Shown here: positions 1-7,833 of the stretch, one piece after another
How the letters are laid out: each line of letters starts with the position of its first letter
How positions within the stretch are numbered: position 1 is the stretch's first letter
Notes under the pieces: model-generated
Seen by the model: the letters and a program-made list of their open reading frames with translations, nothing else
Database searches by the model: none
Told to the model about the DNA's origin: nothing
DNA from: Synergistaceae bacterium
GTDB lineage: Bacteria > Synergistota > Synergistia > Synergistales > Aminobacteriaceae
Assembly: GCA_009776565.1 (NCBI GenBank)
Contig: WRNQ01000031.1
Span: 11 to 13,282, forward strand
DNA: 13,272 nucleotides
Direction: 5' to 3'
Made by a program: the position numbers and the translations under genes

Positions 1-100
1 AATATGGCAGAATAATTGCGTTTTTTTTGCTCCGACTGACTTATGGGTAGAAGTTACTCTTACAAAGTAGAACTTTGGATTTCAATTTACCATTATATAT

Positions 101-559
101 AAAGTTGGGGAGAGAACCCCGGAGTTAATTGCAGATTACGCCGGTGATTTTATATCCGGCCTCAATTATAAAAACAACCGACTGGTTTGGGGATCAATGA
201 CAGCCCTTGCGAAAATCGCTGTTTTGTCGCCTCAACCTATATATGATAGGTTAGACGCAATCGTATTCGCTTATGAGAAAGAAAGCACAATAACGGTAGA
301 CAACAGCATAAGCGTTTTTGCGAGACGGTGCAAAGCAAACGGCGAGTACGCGGTAACAGTACTGCCGATATTGCTGAAGCATCTTGGGAAATGCAGGCCG
401 AAGGAAGTGCCGCAGCACGCTGAAAGATGCTCTGTCTGCTTTAGCAGCAGCAACGCAAAGGATTTCATTGAGATTTTGGAAAGCAGATATCCCCATCTGT
501 CGCCATCTCAGCAGGCTCGAATCAACAAACTATTGAAAACACTTTATGGAATACTATAA
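101..559 (+). pseudogene. HEAT-repeat protein, N-terminally truncated remnant
   Basis: The first ATG in this frame is at 197 and would give 120 residues. The same frame is open back to 71, and from about 101 it already reads as family-like protein (TPELIADYAGDF, then NNRLVWGSMTALAKIA). Helical HEAT-like pairs continue to the stop (NSISVFARRCKANGEY, CRPKEVPQHAE, LSPSQQARINKLL). I recognise this as the C-terminal part of a Clostridia-type HEAT-repeat protein of unknown function. No start codon or ribosome binding site precedes the homologous segment: a TAG at 68-70 closes the frame and the sequence before about 95 does not look coding. The likely state is therefore a 5'-deleted gene, though a short product from 197 cannot be excluded. 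HEAT repeats are protein-interaction scaffolds. The family assignment comes from memory of the sequence pattern. Confidence 0.55.
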
Positions 560-650
560 GAAATTGTTTTTAGGCGCAACTCTCAAAATAGGGCGTGAAA
601 AGAGAGGACGGCGATTCCCTAACACTGTATGATGAGTCGAGGTTTGATTT

Positions 651-985
651 GTGGAATGGACAGAGAGGCTGAACAAGGAAATCGGTTATATCGAGGAACA
701 CATTACCGAGGAGATTGACCATGGGCATGTATCGGAAAATGCCTGCTGTTTGCCCTATTATTTCCAGAGGATGTTTGCCTATCTTGCCGATGTGCCTTTG
801 TCCGAGTATATCCGCAGAAGAAGCAGTAGATATCTGACAAGCAGGAGCGCAAAGAAATGACGAAAAGCCTTTGTCAGAGCATGGGATTATTTGAAAGTAT
901 GTTCCCCGACACAATCAACCCCGCTGATGAGCATTTCAAATCATTCCTTGAAAATACAATCCTTTCCGAAGTAGCAAGTAAACTC
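651..985 (+). pseudogene. AraC-family regulator remnant, frameshifted
   Basis: Starting at a GTG (651), the frame encodes the typical first helix-turn-helix of an AraC/XylS regulator: ERLNKEIGYIEEHITEEID, then an ACCLPYYFQRMFAYLADVPL stretch and SEYIRRR. After that point the family continues in another register: a neighbouring frame gives AVDI, a stop, then QAGAQRNDEKP. A third stretch from 857 (FPDTINPADEHFKSFLENTI) looks like a displaced part of the same or a related protein. An intact AraC protein with an effector domain has roughly 280 residues or more, so this is a decayed gene carrying small deletions and frameshifts. It probably makes no functional regulator. The boundary near 985 is approximate. 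Confidence 0.55.
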
Positions 986-1019
986 TTATCTGTATTGTTG
1001 ACCGAGCAGAACGCCGCAG

Positions 1020-1266
1020 TAAGCAACCGTGCCGATCCACGCAAGCGCTCGGCGAAGTCGGCAAACGCGCGGATTTTCATCGAGTCATCGTCGGAGCTGT
1101 GAAGAGCCTCGTTGATCAGGTCTGTGGCTCGGCGGAAGCTGAGTTCCTTGCAGAAGTCAAGGCACAGATGTGAACAGGAGCGGCTCCAAATCCTCTCTTT
1201 GGGCTTGAGCGCCGACACCACGTCCGCGAAAGCCGGCGTGCATATCCATCCTCCATGATATACCAA
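1020..1266 (-). pseudogene. Possible transposase-like fragment
   Basis: On the minus strand the frame opens at 1266 and reads MVYHGGWICTPAFADVV, then CKELSFRRATDLINEAL, then KIRAFADFAERL before running into sequence antisense to the AraC remnant. The Cys/His-containing start followed by a 'SFRRATDLIN..L' helix reminds me of the N-terminal part of multicopy transposase-like proteins in Firmicutes, but I cannot name a family. The C-terminal part after about residue 80 is probably not genuine coding sequence. No terminal inverted repeats or target duplications are visible. Read it as a decayed mobile-element scrap at best. Confidence 0.25.
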
Positions 1267-1270
1267 TACC

Positions 1271-1583
1271 AGATATAATCCAATAATTAGTGTGATATTT
1301 TCTTACCTACAATGTATGCTCCGTAAAGGGCGATGGTACAAACCACGCCCCTAATAGGTACGGTGTCTCAAACTTAGTTCAGTTTTTCAACCGCACAGGT
1401 ATAATTGTTTCGCACGCCGCTGGATTGGACGAGAAGATCGAAAAAAGATAGTGGTTACAAAAGAATACGGTGGTGGTAACAAAGCAATTATGCATGTATT
1501 ACCAAACTGGATTTCATAATACCGATACGTGAGAATTAAGCAAAGCGTTATATCAATCAAAATCAAAAGCAAGGGGAATAATA
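1271..1583. other. Non-coding stretch upstream of the operon
   Basis: About 310 bases separate the decayed genes from the operon. I see no convincing gene. A start-less open frame on the plus strand from 1382 to a TAA at 1517-1519 gives RKKIVVTKEYGGGNKAIMHV near its end, which faintly recalls small transposon-encoded beta-strand proteins; it has no start codon or ribosome binding site. The segment would have to contain the operon promoter. The last 13 bases carry the AAGGGGA ribosome binding site of the first operon gene. Confidence 0.5.
1377..1405 (+). promoter_or_regulatory. Candidate operon promoter (weak)
   Basis: A perfect TATAAT stands at 1400-1405. The hexamer 17 bases upstream (GTTCAG, 1377-1382) matches the -35 consensus poorly, and there is no TG extension. 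It is the best sigma-70/sigma-A-like match in the 310 bases before the operon. It would give a leader of about 170 nt, long enough for a regulatory element, although I see no obvious structure. It could be chance in AT-rich DNA. Confidence 0.25.
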
Positions 1584-2879
1584 ATGGCTGAGATCATGAG
1601 TATTAAGGATCTGTTGGAAATGAATTTGTTTATTCCAGACTACCAGCGTCCATATAAATGGACAGGTAGAAATATTGCATACCTACTTGGCGATATTGAA
1701 AACGCCATACATGACGCGAAAAAAAATCAAAATTTTAGTTATCGTATCGGGACGATAATTTTACATAAAGCCGCAGAAAACGACGTGGAAAGATATGGAA
1801 TCGTAGATGGGCAGCAACGTATTATATCGCTTGTACTGTTACAGCTATTTTTGGACAAATCTTATGCTTGCAGGTTACTGACAACAAATTTCGCTGATAA
1901 ATCATCACAAGCGAATATCCACAATAATTACCGCTTTATAAATGACTGGTTTGCGCTAAAAACTGATGAATATGGAAAAGTGAAAGATGCACTCAACAGG
2001 ATATTAGAGGTTGTTGTTATCTGTGTTGATAAAGAGGCGGAAGCATTCCAATTATTCGATTCGCAAAATACGAGAGGAAGAGCGCTCGATCCACATGACC
2101 TACTTAAAGCATATCATTTACGCGAAATGAAAAATTATCCTTATGAGATGCAACACGCTGTCACGAAATGGGAAGCCGTAAATACAAAGGAAATCAGGGA
2201 ATTATTCGAGCTTTATTTGTTTCCAATACGGAAATGGACAAGCTGTACAAAGAGTTTTTCATTCTCTGCAAAGGATATTGATACATATAAAGGCATAGTT
2301 GAGAATTCGCCTTATTCCTACGCTAAAAGAGCAAGTAGAGCTATGCCTTATTTTCAAATTGCCGAATCATTTATCGCGGGTAATGATTTTTTTGAAATGG
2401 TAGAGCATTATTTAAAACTCCTGTCTGATATTAAAACAGAAATTCATACAAATAGTAGATTTTCAGTAATACAAAGCGTGTTAGCTGATAAGGCAAATAA
2501 TTCGGCGGGTTTCCGTTACGTGAAGAATTTATTTTATTGCGCTGTCCTGTGCTACTTCGATAGGTTTAGAAACTTTGACGAGCAAGTCATCAAAAAGTTG
2601 TTCTCTTGGGCGTTTATGCTAAGAGTGGATATGATTAGCCTTGGGTTTGATAGCATAAATAAATATGCAATTGGTGATGAAGGCAGGTACTCAAATAATA
2701 TAGCCATGTTTACAAAAATAATCAACGCTCGCTTGCACAGTGAAATAGCGAATACGCAGATTGGTATTTTGAGAAAACCAGATGATGCTGCGAATGAAAA
2801 GTGGAGTGAACTCTATGGAACTATAAAAAGGCTTAATGGTTACTCTGTAGGGGGGGACAAAAATGAGTGGTCAAATTAA
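1584..2879 (+). CDS. DUF262 protein without HNH domain (GmrS-like)
   Basis: A protein of 431 residues, started by ATG with AAGGGGA six bases upstream. The DUF262 signature is clear: IPDYQRPYKW (residues 17-26), YRIGTIIL (53-60), the VDGQQR motif (74-79) and FDSQNTRGRALDPHDLLKAY (158-177). DUF262 is a ParB/sulfiredoxin-fold domain found in the NTP-dependent GmrSD restriction enzymes, in SspE and in BrxU, where the DGQQR loop is needed for nucleotide hydrolysis. Unlike those proteins, the C-terminal half here (about 180-431) is helical and shows no DUF1524/HNH motif (no HxxP or FGNL). It would thus supply sensing or NTPase activity but not the HNH cut. The last 17 bases overlap the next gene, a second DUF262 protein, which implies translational coupling and a heteromeric complex. 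The job in the cell, sensing foreign or modified DNA, is inferred. Confidence 0.9.
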   Translation: MAEIMSIKDLLEMNLFIPDYQRPYKWTGRNIAYLLGDIENAIHDAKKNQNFSYRIGTIILHKAAENDVERYGIVDGQQRIISLVLLQLFLDKSYACRLLTTNFADKSSQANIHNNYRFINDWFALKTDEYGKVKDALNRILEVVVICVDKEAEAFQLFDSQNTRGRALDPHDLLKAYHLREMKNYPYEMQHAVTKWEAVNTKEIRELFELYLFPIRKWTSCTKSFSFSAKDIDTYKGIVENSPYSYAKRASRAMPYFQIAESFIAGNDFFEMVEHYLKLLSDIKTEIHTNSRFSVIQSVLADKANNSAGFRYVKNLFYCAVLCYFDRFRNFDEQVIKKLFSWAFMLRVDMISLGFDSINKYAIGDEGRYSNNIAMFTKIINARLHSEIANTQIGILRKPDDAANEKWSELYGTIKRLNGYSVGGDKNEWSN

Positions 2880-4767
2880 TGAGTTAAAGATATTAGACAA
2901 ACGTGACAATATATTCAGCGACAAAACTGCTCAATACATCATTCCACTGTATCAGCGCGCTTTTGCGTGGGAAGACAAAGAATTATCGCAGCTAATAGAG
3001 GATATAAACGATTTCAAAGAGGACAACTATTATATCGGATCCTTGATTGTTTCAAAAAAAGAGGGCGAAAACCTGTATGAAGTTATCGATGGCCAGCAGC
3101 GGTTAACCGCTTTGTTTCTATTGTTGAACTCGTTAGATGTGCAAGTAGAAAACACCCTGACCTTTGAGTGTAGGAAAAGGTCAGATGATACCTTAAAAAA
3201 TATAAAGAAACTGGAGTTCCTAAAAAATGAGGATATTGAAATAAGCCTGCAAAATGGCAAACAAATTGTCGATACGCTTATTAATGGGCGAGATTTTAAT
3301 AAAAGGCACTTTTTGTCTCAATTAAGAAAAGTGAAGCTGTACCGAATTGAGGTCCCGCAAAACACAGATCTTAATCGATATTTTGAGATTATGAACACAC
3401 GCGGGGAGCAGCTTGAACAGCACGATATTTTAAAAGCTTCTTTGATGAGCGCAATAAAGAGCGATGAGAATAAAATGGTGTTTGCAAAAATATGGAACGC
3501 TTGTAGCGATATGACGGGTTATGTGCAAATGCACTTTGATACCGCGACCCGCAGAGAATTATTTGATTATGATTGGAAATTTATGCCTCAAATCTCTTTT
3601 GCAACTAAGAAAACAAATAAAAAAAACGCTGGTGGATTAAAAATCCAAAGTATTATTAGCCCCTCTTTCAAAGTAGATGAGTCAGATGGTATTACCGATA
3701 AGGATGAACGGATTCGGTTCGAGAGCATCATATCCTTTCCGTTTTTCTTATTACACACGTTGAAAGTGTTAGTTGCTGACATGAATATTCAACATTTTTC
3801 ACAGGGGGAAACGCTTGTTTATGATCTGCTCGACGATAAAAAGCTGGCTGATGCATTCAAGCGCGTGATTTCAAAAGGAGTGATAAAAGGGAAAAAAATT
3901 GCTGATATGGAAGAACAATTCTCGCTTAGTTTTATTAAGTGCTTGCTGAAATGCCGCTTCCTGTTTGACAAGTATATTATTAAAAGGGAGTTTGCAAACG
4001 AGAATTCCGACGGCGAATGGAGTCTGAAACAACTAGAAGTCTCCGGTCAAGCATCAAATAAAAAGGCATACTATATAAATACTAATTTCGGGCAATCCGG
4101 CGAATGGGAAAGAACATGGAAGCCAAGAACCGACTTGATTATTATGCTCCAATCGTGCTTAAGAGTATCATATACATCTCCAAAGATTATGCATTGGATA
4201 ACAGAGTCATTGAAATGGCTATATTCCGACGATGGAGAAAATCTGCAGAGATTAAGCGAGTATGAGTGGGTTACCGAAAGTATAGTAGCGACTGCCGTAA
4301 AAAGTGACTATCTCGACATAGTTCAAAATGGAGCCTACGACTGGGGAATAGATACGCCTCATATCGTTTTTAATTATCTTGATTATTTGTTATGGAAGAG
4401 TGACCGAAAGAAGTACGATTCTTTTACATTTGAGTTTAGGAACTCAGTAGAGCATTGGTATCCGCAACATCCGTCCGAGGGAACTTTCGAGCAATGGACG
4501 AGAGAAGATGGAGTAGATGGGTTCGGGAATCTATGCCTAATCCAGCGGAGAATTAATTCAAAGTTCTCAAATATGTCTCCCGAAGCAAAAAAGAGTACCT
4601 TTAGTGAAACGATTGCAAAGGGAAGTTTGAAACTAAGAATAATGTCGGGAATTACTGTCGCCTGTTCGAATAAAAATGCAAGCCAAAACTGGAAAGACAA
4701 TGTCTGCGAGGAACACGAAAATGAAATGATCGAAGCTCTGATAGATGCTTGCAATTCTTTTAATTAA
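2863..4767 (+). CDS. DUF262 + DUF1524 (GmrSD-like) putative nuclease
   Basis: A protein of 634 residues whose ATG lies inside the end of the preceding gene, with a run of seven G as ribosome binding site. The N-terminal DUF262 domain shows IIPLYQRAFAW (26-36), YYIGSLIVS (56-64), VIDGQQRLTALFLLL (74-88) and FEIMNTRGEQLEQHDILKAS (174-193). The C-terminal DUF1524 domain, an HNH/His-Me-finger relative, shows VEHWYPQHP (529-537; His531 is the likely catalytic base) and FGNLCLIQRRINSKFSN (554-570; Asn556 and Asn565 are conserved positions). This order matches GmrSD-type type IV restriction enzymes, which cleave glucosylated hydroxymethylcytosine DNA and need NTP. The middle (about 200-520) is divergent and may hold the recognition surface. 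Both catalytic halves look intact. The substrate cannot be told from sequence; a non-GmrSD defence nuclease is equally possible. Confidence 0.9.
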   Translation: MSGQINELKILDKRDNIFSDKTAQYIIPLYQRAFAWEDKELSQLIEDINDFKEDNYYIGSLIVSKKEGENLYEVIDGQQRLTALFLLLNSLDVQVENTLTFECRKRSDDTLKNIKKLEFLKNEDIEISLQNGKQIVDTLINGRDFNKRHFLSQLRKVKLYRIEVPQNTDLNRYFEIMNTRGEQLEQHDILKASLMSAIKSDENKMVFAKIWNACSDMTGYVQMHFDTATRRELFDYDWKFMPQISFATKKTNKKNAGGLKIQSIISPSFKVDESDGITDKDERIRFESIISFPFFLLHTLKVLVADMNIQHFSQGETLVYDLLDDKKLADAFKRVISKGVIKGKKIADMEEQFSLSFIKCLLKCRFLFDKYIIKREFANENSDGEWSLKQLEVSGQASNKKAYYINTNFGQSGEWERTWKPRTDLIIMLQSCLRVSYTSPKIMHWITESLKWLYSDDGENLQRLSEYEWVTESIVATAVKSDYLDIVQNGAYDWGIDTPHIVFNYLDYLLWKSDRKKYDSFTFEFRNSVEHWYPQHPSEGTFEQWTREDGVDGFGNLCLIQRRINSKFSNMSPEAKKSTFSETIAKGSLKLRIMSGITVACSNKNASQNWKDNVCEEHENEMIEALIDACNSFN

Positions 4768-4828
4768 TAGAATTGCTGGTTAAATGGCAATTAGAATACC
4801 AAGCGTTAGTTTTTGGAGGGGATTCGCA

Positions 4829-6358
4829 ATGAATATTTTCAAAATTTCCTATAAAGTAGTGCGGGAAAACAGTGATGAAATCTACAAGGGGTTCGGCTTT
4901 AAGCATCATTCAAATGCTACGCAGTATTACGTCCACCCGAATAATCAATCTTCGAGTGGGACGACTACCCTATGCCAGCCCATCGGTGAAGCGTTGTCAC
5001 TATTTTCCCTGCTCGTTTCTGATGTTGTAAATAACGATGGCTCTATCGAGGGTGATTACTATGTTAATGACGACGGTACACAGGTATTTATAAACATTAC
5101 GATACCGGATGACTGGCGGCAAAACGGCGTGGTAGAACCAGAAATATACCGTTATGAAGCTCTTTTTGATGACGACGAGATTACAATATCAGCTTATGAC
5201 GCTATGAGCCGGTGGATTGACGGCAATATGGAACACCTGCATCCACTATACAAGTTATTGCCGTGCTTCTGCGTCCTACTCGCCCGTGAGAGCCGCAACG
5301 ACAGCGATTACAACACCGCCTTGCTGCGTTACACGGATTCGCCCGCCGCTGACACTTTCGTAAATTTACACGAGGATTTTTATCAAGCGCATAAGTTTGA
5401 TGATTATGAAGTTATATACGCCAACCTAAGCGGCTATGATACGGGAGAAATGCTATCGTTCCGCGACAGCTTTAAGGTGATCGCAGAAAATAGGGCAGTC
5501 TCCAAACAAGAAAAAGAAATTGAAATTACTCCATTCCCCGAAGGATCTTTTTTGACGGAATATAGAAACCTTATACCGGCATTACCGGAAGAGTTCCAAA
5601 CACCGAAAGCCGCAAAAGTGATATGCAGCGCAGTCACTAGCGGAGATGTCCGCGCAGTATTGTTCCACGGCCCATCAGGTACGGGCAAAACAATGTCGTG
5701 CAAGTTGGTAAGCCAAGAAATTGGACTTCCGGTTATGGATGTAATCAACTGCACAGAAAATCTCGATGAATTTGTGCTTGGCAAGTTCATTCCCGAAGAA
5801 GATAGAATTATCTTTAAAGAAAGCTATGTAACAAAAGCAATTCGTCACGGTGGCGCGGTCGTATTCGAGGAAATAAACTTTGCCAAGCCTCAATACTTGG
5901 CGTTTCTTAATTCTCTGTTGGATGACAACGGTTTCGTCCGGTTGGATAACGGCGAGGTTGTAAGGCGACATCCAAACTTCAGGTTCTTCGCCACCATGAA
6001 CTTAGGATACTTCGGCACAAAAGAACTCAACCAGGCGCTATACAACCGCTTCAATGTAGTGATAGAACTTGCCGCTCTCGCCGATAAAGCAATCATAAAT
6101 ATGCTAACGGTTCGTATACCGGAGTGTAAAGATAAAACAGATAAGATATTAGGTGTTTATCACAAACTGAAGAAAAAAATAGAAAGCGAAGAACTTGACA
6201 TAGTAATCTCACCACGAAACCTTGAAAACTGGGCGCGATTGGCTAAGTACGAAGGATACATTGCCGCAGCCGAAAAAACAATAATCCCTATCGCCAAGTG
6301 TGACCGAGTGTTGGAGAATACCATCCGCGGCATTTTGGTGTTGTATAAGTGGTCGTAA
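4829..6358 (+). CDS. MoxR/CobS-type AAA+ ATPase with novel N-terminal region
   Basis: I chose the ATG at 4829 because TGGAGGGG lies 7-8 bases upstream; an upstream in-frame ATG at 4784 would translate through that site. The protein has 509 residues. The AAA+ core is in the C-terminal half: Walker A GPSGTGKT (281-288), Walker B with AVVFEEIN (343-350), sensor 1 ATMN (388-391) and the arginine-finger region NQALYNRF (401-408). The ATMNLGYFGTKELN stretch is characteristic of the MoxR/CobS/midasin-like (AAA_5) clade, not of McrB. About 235 residues before the ATPase match nothing I recognise: an acidic, beta-rich-looking segment followed by helices. MoxR proteins remodel partners as hexamers, almost always with a VWA protein, and one is encoded three genes downstream. 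The gene begins 61 bases after the nuclease gene and is followed after 13 bases by the small gene. Confidence 0.88.
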   Translation: MNIFKISYKVVRENSDEIYKGFGFKHHSNATQYYVHPNNQSSSGTTTLCQPIGEALSLFSLLVSDVVNNDGSIEGDYYVNDDGTQVFINITIPDDWRQNGVVEPEIYRYEALFDDDEITISAYDAMSRWIDGNMEHLHPLYKLLPCFCVLLARESRNDSDYNTALLRYTDSPAADTFVNLHEDFYQAHKFDDYEVIYANLSGYDTGEMLSFRDSFKVIAENRAVSKQEKEIEITPFPEGSFLTEYRNLIPALPEEFQTPKAAKVICSAVTSGDVRAVLFHGPSGTGKTMSCKLVSQEIGLPVMDVINCTENLDEFVLGKFIPEEDRIIFKESYVTKAIRHGGAVVFEEINFAKPQYLAFLNSLLDDNGFVRLDNGEVVRRHPNFRFFATMNLGYFGTKELNQALYNRFNVVIELAALADKAIINMLTVRIPECKDKTDKILGVYHKLKKKIESEELDIVISPRNLENWARLAKYEGYIAAAEKTIIPIAKCDRVLENTIRGILVLYKWS

Positions 6359-6371
6359 GGCAGGTACGAAT

Positions 6372-6602
6372 ATGTCATTTACATTATTTTATAGCAAAGG
6401 CCGAAATGTGAGTGGACAAACGCTAACAGACCCATCACCGGAAATAATTGAGGAAGTAATCAATGAATTACTTCCAACGCTGGATTATTACGTTTTATTA
6501 GAACGTCGCCGAAGAAATATAAACCTCCCGGATATTGAAACGCAAAGGAGGAAAGCACTTGAAAAATTTAAGCAAACTGATAAAAAAAGCCGAACAGGGT
6601 GA
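6372..6602 (+). CDS. Small hypothetical protein, 76 residues
   Basis: The ATG at 6372 follows the ATPase stop by 13 bases, with AAGGCAGG about 7 bases upstream. Longer starts in this frame would lie inside the ATPase gene and lack support. The product begins MSFTLFYSKGRNVSG, continues with an amphipathic helix (PEIIEEVINELLPTLDYYVL) and ends in a very basic tail rich in Arg and Lys. I see no known domain. Its position between the MoxR ATPase and the Sel1 protein, and its 44-base overlap with the latter, suggest translational coupling and a role as an adaptor or accessory subunit; that role is inference. No signal peptide or membrane segment is visible. Confidence 0.7.
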   Translation: MSFTLFYSKGRNVSGQTLTDPSPEIIEEVINELLPTLDYYVLLERRRRNINLPDIETQRRKALEKFKQTDKKSRTG

Positions 6603-7833
6603 CGGCAATGCAATGATTGAACTCGGAGTCATGTATCGTTTTGGAGACGGCGTCGCCCGTGATATGGGAAAATGCTTCTATTGGACAAAACAAGCGACTG
6701 CTCTGCTAAATCCAATAGCATATCAGTATCTTGGCTACCATCAAGAGATTCCAGTGGGTTACTCTGACCCAAATGATGACGCCGCCGATTACAAAACTGT
6801 TTTCGACTGCTTCTTTAAAGGCGCCGTACTTGATGACTCCAATAGCATGTATAAGGTAGGAGATATGTATTTTAAGGGTAAATTCGTAGAGAAAGACCAA
6901 AGCTTTGCCTTTAAGTTGTACAAGAGAAGCGAAGAACTCTATGGCTATTCCCCCGCAAACCTTAATCTGCGGCTTGGTGAATGTTACTGCATGGGTTTGG
7001 GAACAGATCAGAATATTATAAAAGCGCATGAGCATCTTGAAGAAGCTATAAGCGAATATGAGGAACAAGTGGCAAGCAAAGATGCGCCAGAGTTTTTCAT
7101 GGAAGGTTATAACAGAGCGAAGCGTTTATTAAAACGAATTGACGCTGATAAAATACCGGGGAAACCAATTGATTTAGCGATGGAAAAGAAAAACAAGGAA
7201 TACGCCGCATTTGTTGCCGGCGAACAAGCAAATTTTCCCGAACCTCAATACCCGGTCGAAGCCCTTGAAGCTTTGAAAATTGAAAACCCGAAAGTACCAA
7301 TCCCAAAAGGGGTAGCCTTCAATACCGTTTTAGCCAAAGCCGAATCCGGCGATACTGGGGCGATGTATTATCTCGCGTCCTACTGTCTTGACCGATTCAA
7401 GAAAGAGCTTGGGGGTAAAGGCATGATTGATTTCGCGCTTCATTATTATTATAAGGCGGCAAGAAGTGGATTTTCGGCAGCTTTGTACACTCTTGGCACA
7501 TTATATCACAAAGGAGAAGGCGTAGCTTCAGACCCCCAAAAAGCACTCTTATTCTTTGAACAATCAAGTGAAATAAATGCTCAGGAAGAAATCGGCATAT
7601 ATTATTTGAATGGCGATATTGTTGAGCAAAATTACGAGAAAGCATTTAAGTGTTTTACCAAATGCGCCCTCTTCAAAGAAAAATATGATTATGCCGCATT
7701 GCGGGAACTCGCCCGTATGTATCGCGAAGGTCTTTTTGTTGAACCGGACGTGACATTTGCCGAATACTTAGAGGAGCAAGGAAAAAAGCGGAAAAAACGC
7801 GGGGAAAGCGGGAGGGGATATGAAAAGGGATGA
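6559..7833 (+). CDS. Sel1-repeat (TPR-like) protein
   Basis: I place the start at the TTG at 6559, because AAAGGAGG ends 7 bases before it; an upstream in-frame TTG at 6535 has no such site and would translate through it. The product has 424 residues. It is a solenoid of Sel1-like repeats, recognisable by the A..LG.xY..G.GV...xxKAxxxxxxA pattern: AMIELGVMYRFGDGVARD, SMYKVGDMYFKGKFVEKD, LRLGECYCMGLGTDQN, a non-repeat or degenerate linker, then AALYTLGTLYHKGEGVASD, EEIGIYYLNGDIVEQNYEKA and LRELARMYREGLFVEPD. Sel1 solenoids are protein-binding scaffolds; many sit in signalling or toxin-like loci. No catalytic domain, signal peptide or membrane span is visible, so it is probably cytoplasmic. It overlaps the small gene by 44 bases and the VWA gene by 14. 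It probably bridges the AAA+ and VWA proteins to the effector or to a ligand (inference). Confidence 0.85.
   Translation: MKNLSKLIKKAEQGDGNAMIELGVMYRFGDGVARDMGKCFYWTKQATALLNPIAYQYLGYHQEIPVGYSDPNDDAADYKTVFDCFFKGAVLDDSNSMYKVGDMYFKGKFVEKDQSFAFKLYKRSEELYGYSPANLNLRLGECYCMGLGTDQNIIKAHEHLEEAISEYEEQVASKDAPEFFMEGYNRAKRLLKRIDADKIPGKPIDLAMEKKNKEYAAFVAGEQANFPEPQYPVEALEALKIENPKVPIPKGVAFNTVLAKAESGDTGAMYYLASYCLDRFKKELGGKGMIDFALHYYYKAARSGFSAALYTLGTLYHKGEGVASDPQKALLFFEQSSEINAQEEIGIYYLNGDIVEQNYEKAFKCFTKCALFKEKYDYAALRELARMYREGLFVEPDVTFAEYLEEQGKKRKKRGESGRGYEKG

Noticed and set aside
570..914. Minus-strand ORF of 114 residues
   Set aside because: It is antisense to the recognisable AraC remnant and shows no family features.
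1382..1519. Small gene related to transposon-encoded beta-strand proteins
   Set aside because: The frame has no start codon or ribosome binding site, and the resemblance is limited to about 20 residues.
4383..4754. Minus-strand ORF of 123 residues
   Set aside because: It lies antisense to the DUF1524 domain, whose motifs are clear on the plus strand.
4829..6358. McrB-type GTPase partner of a type IV restriction system
   Set aside because: The sensor region (ATMNLGYFGTKELN) and arginine-finger region fit the MoxR/CobS/midasin-like clade; no McrC-like gene is present.
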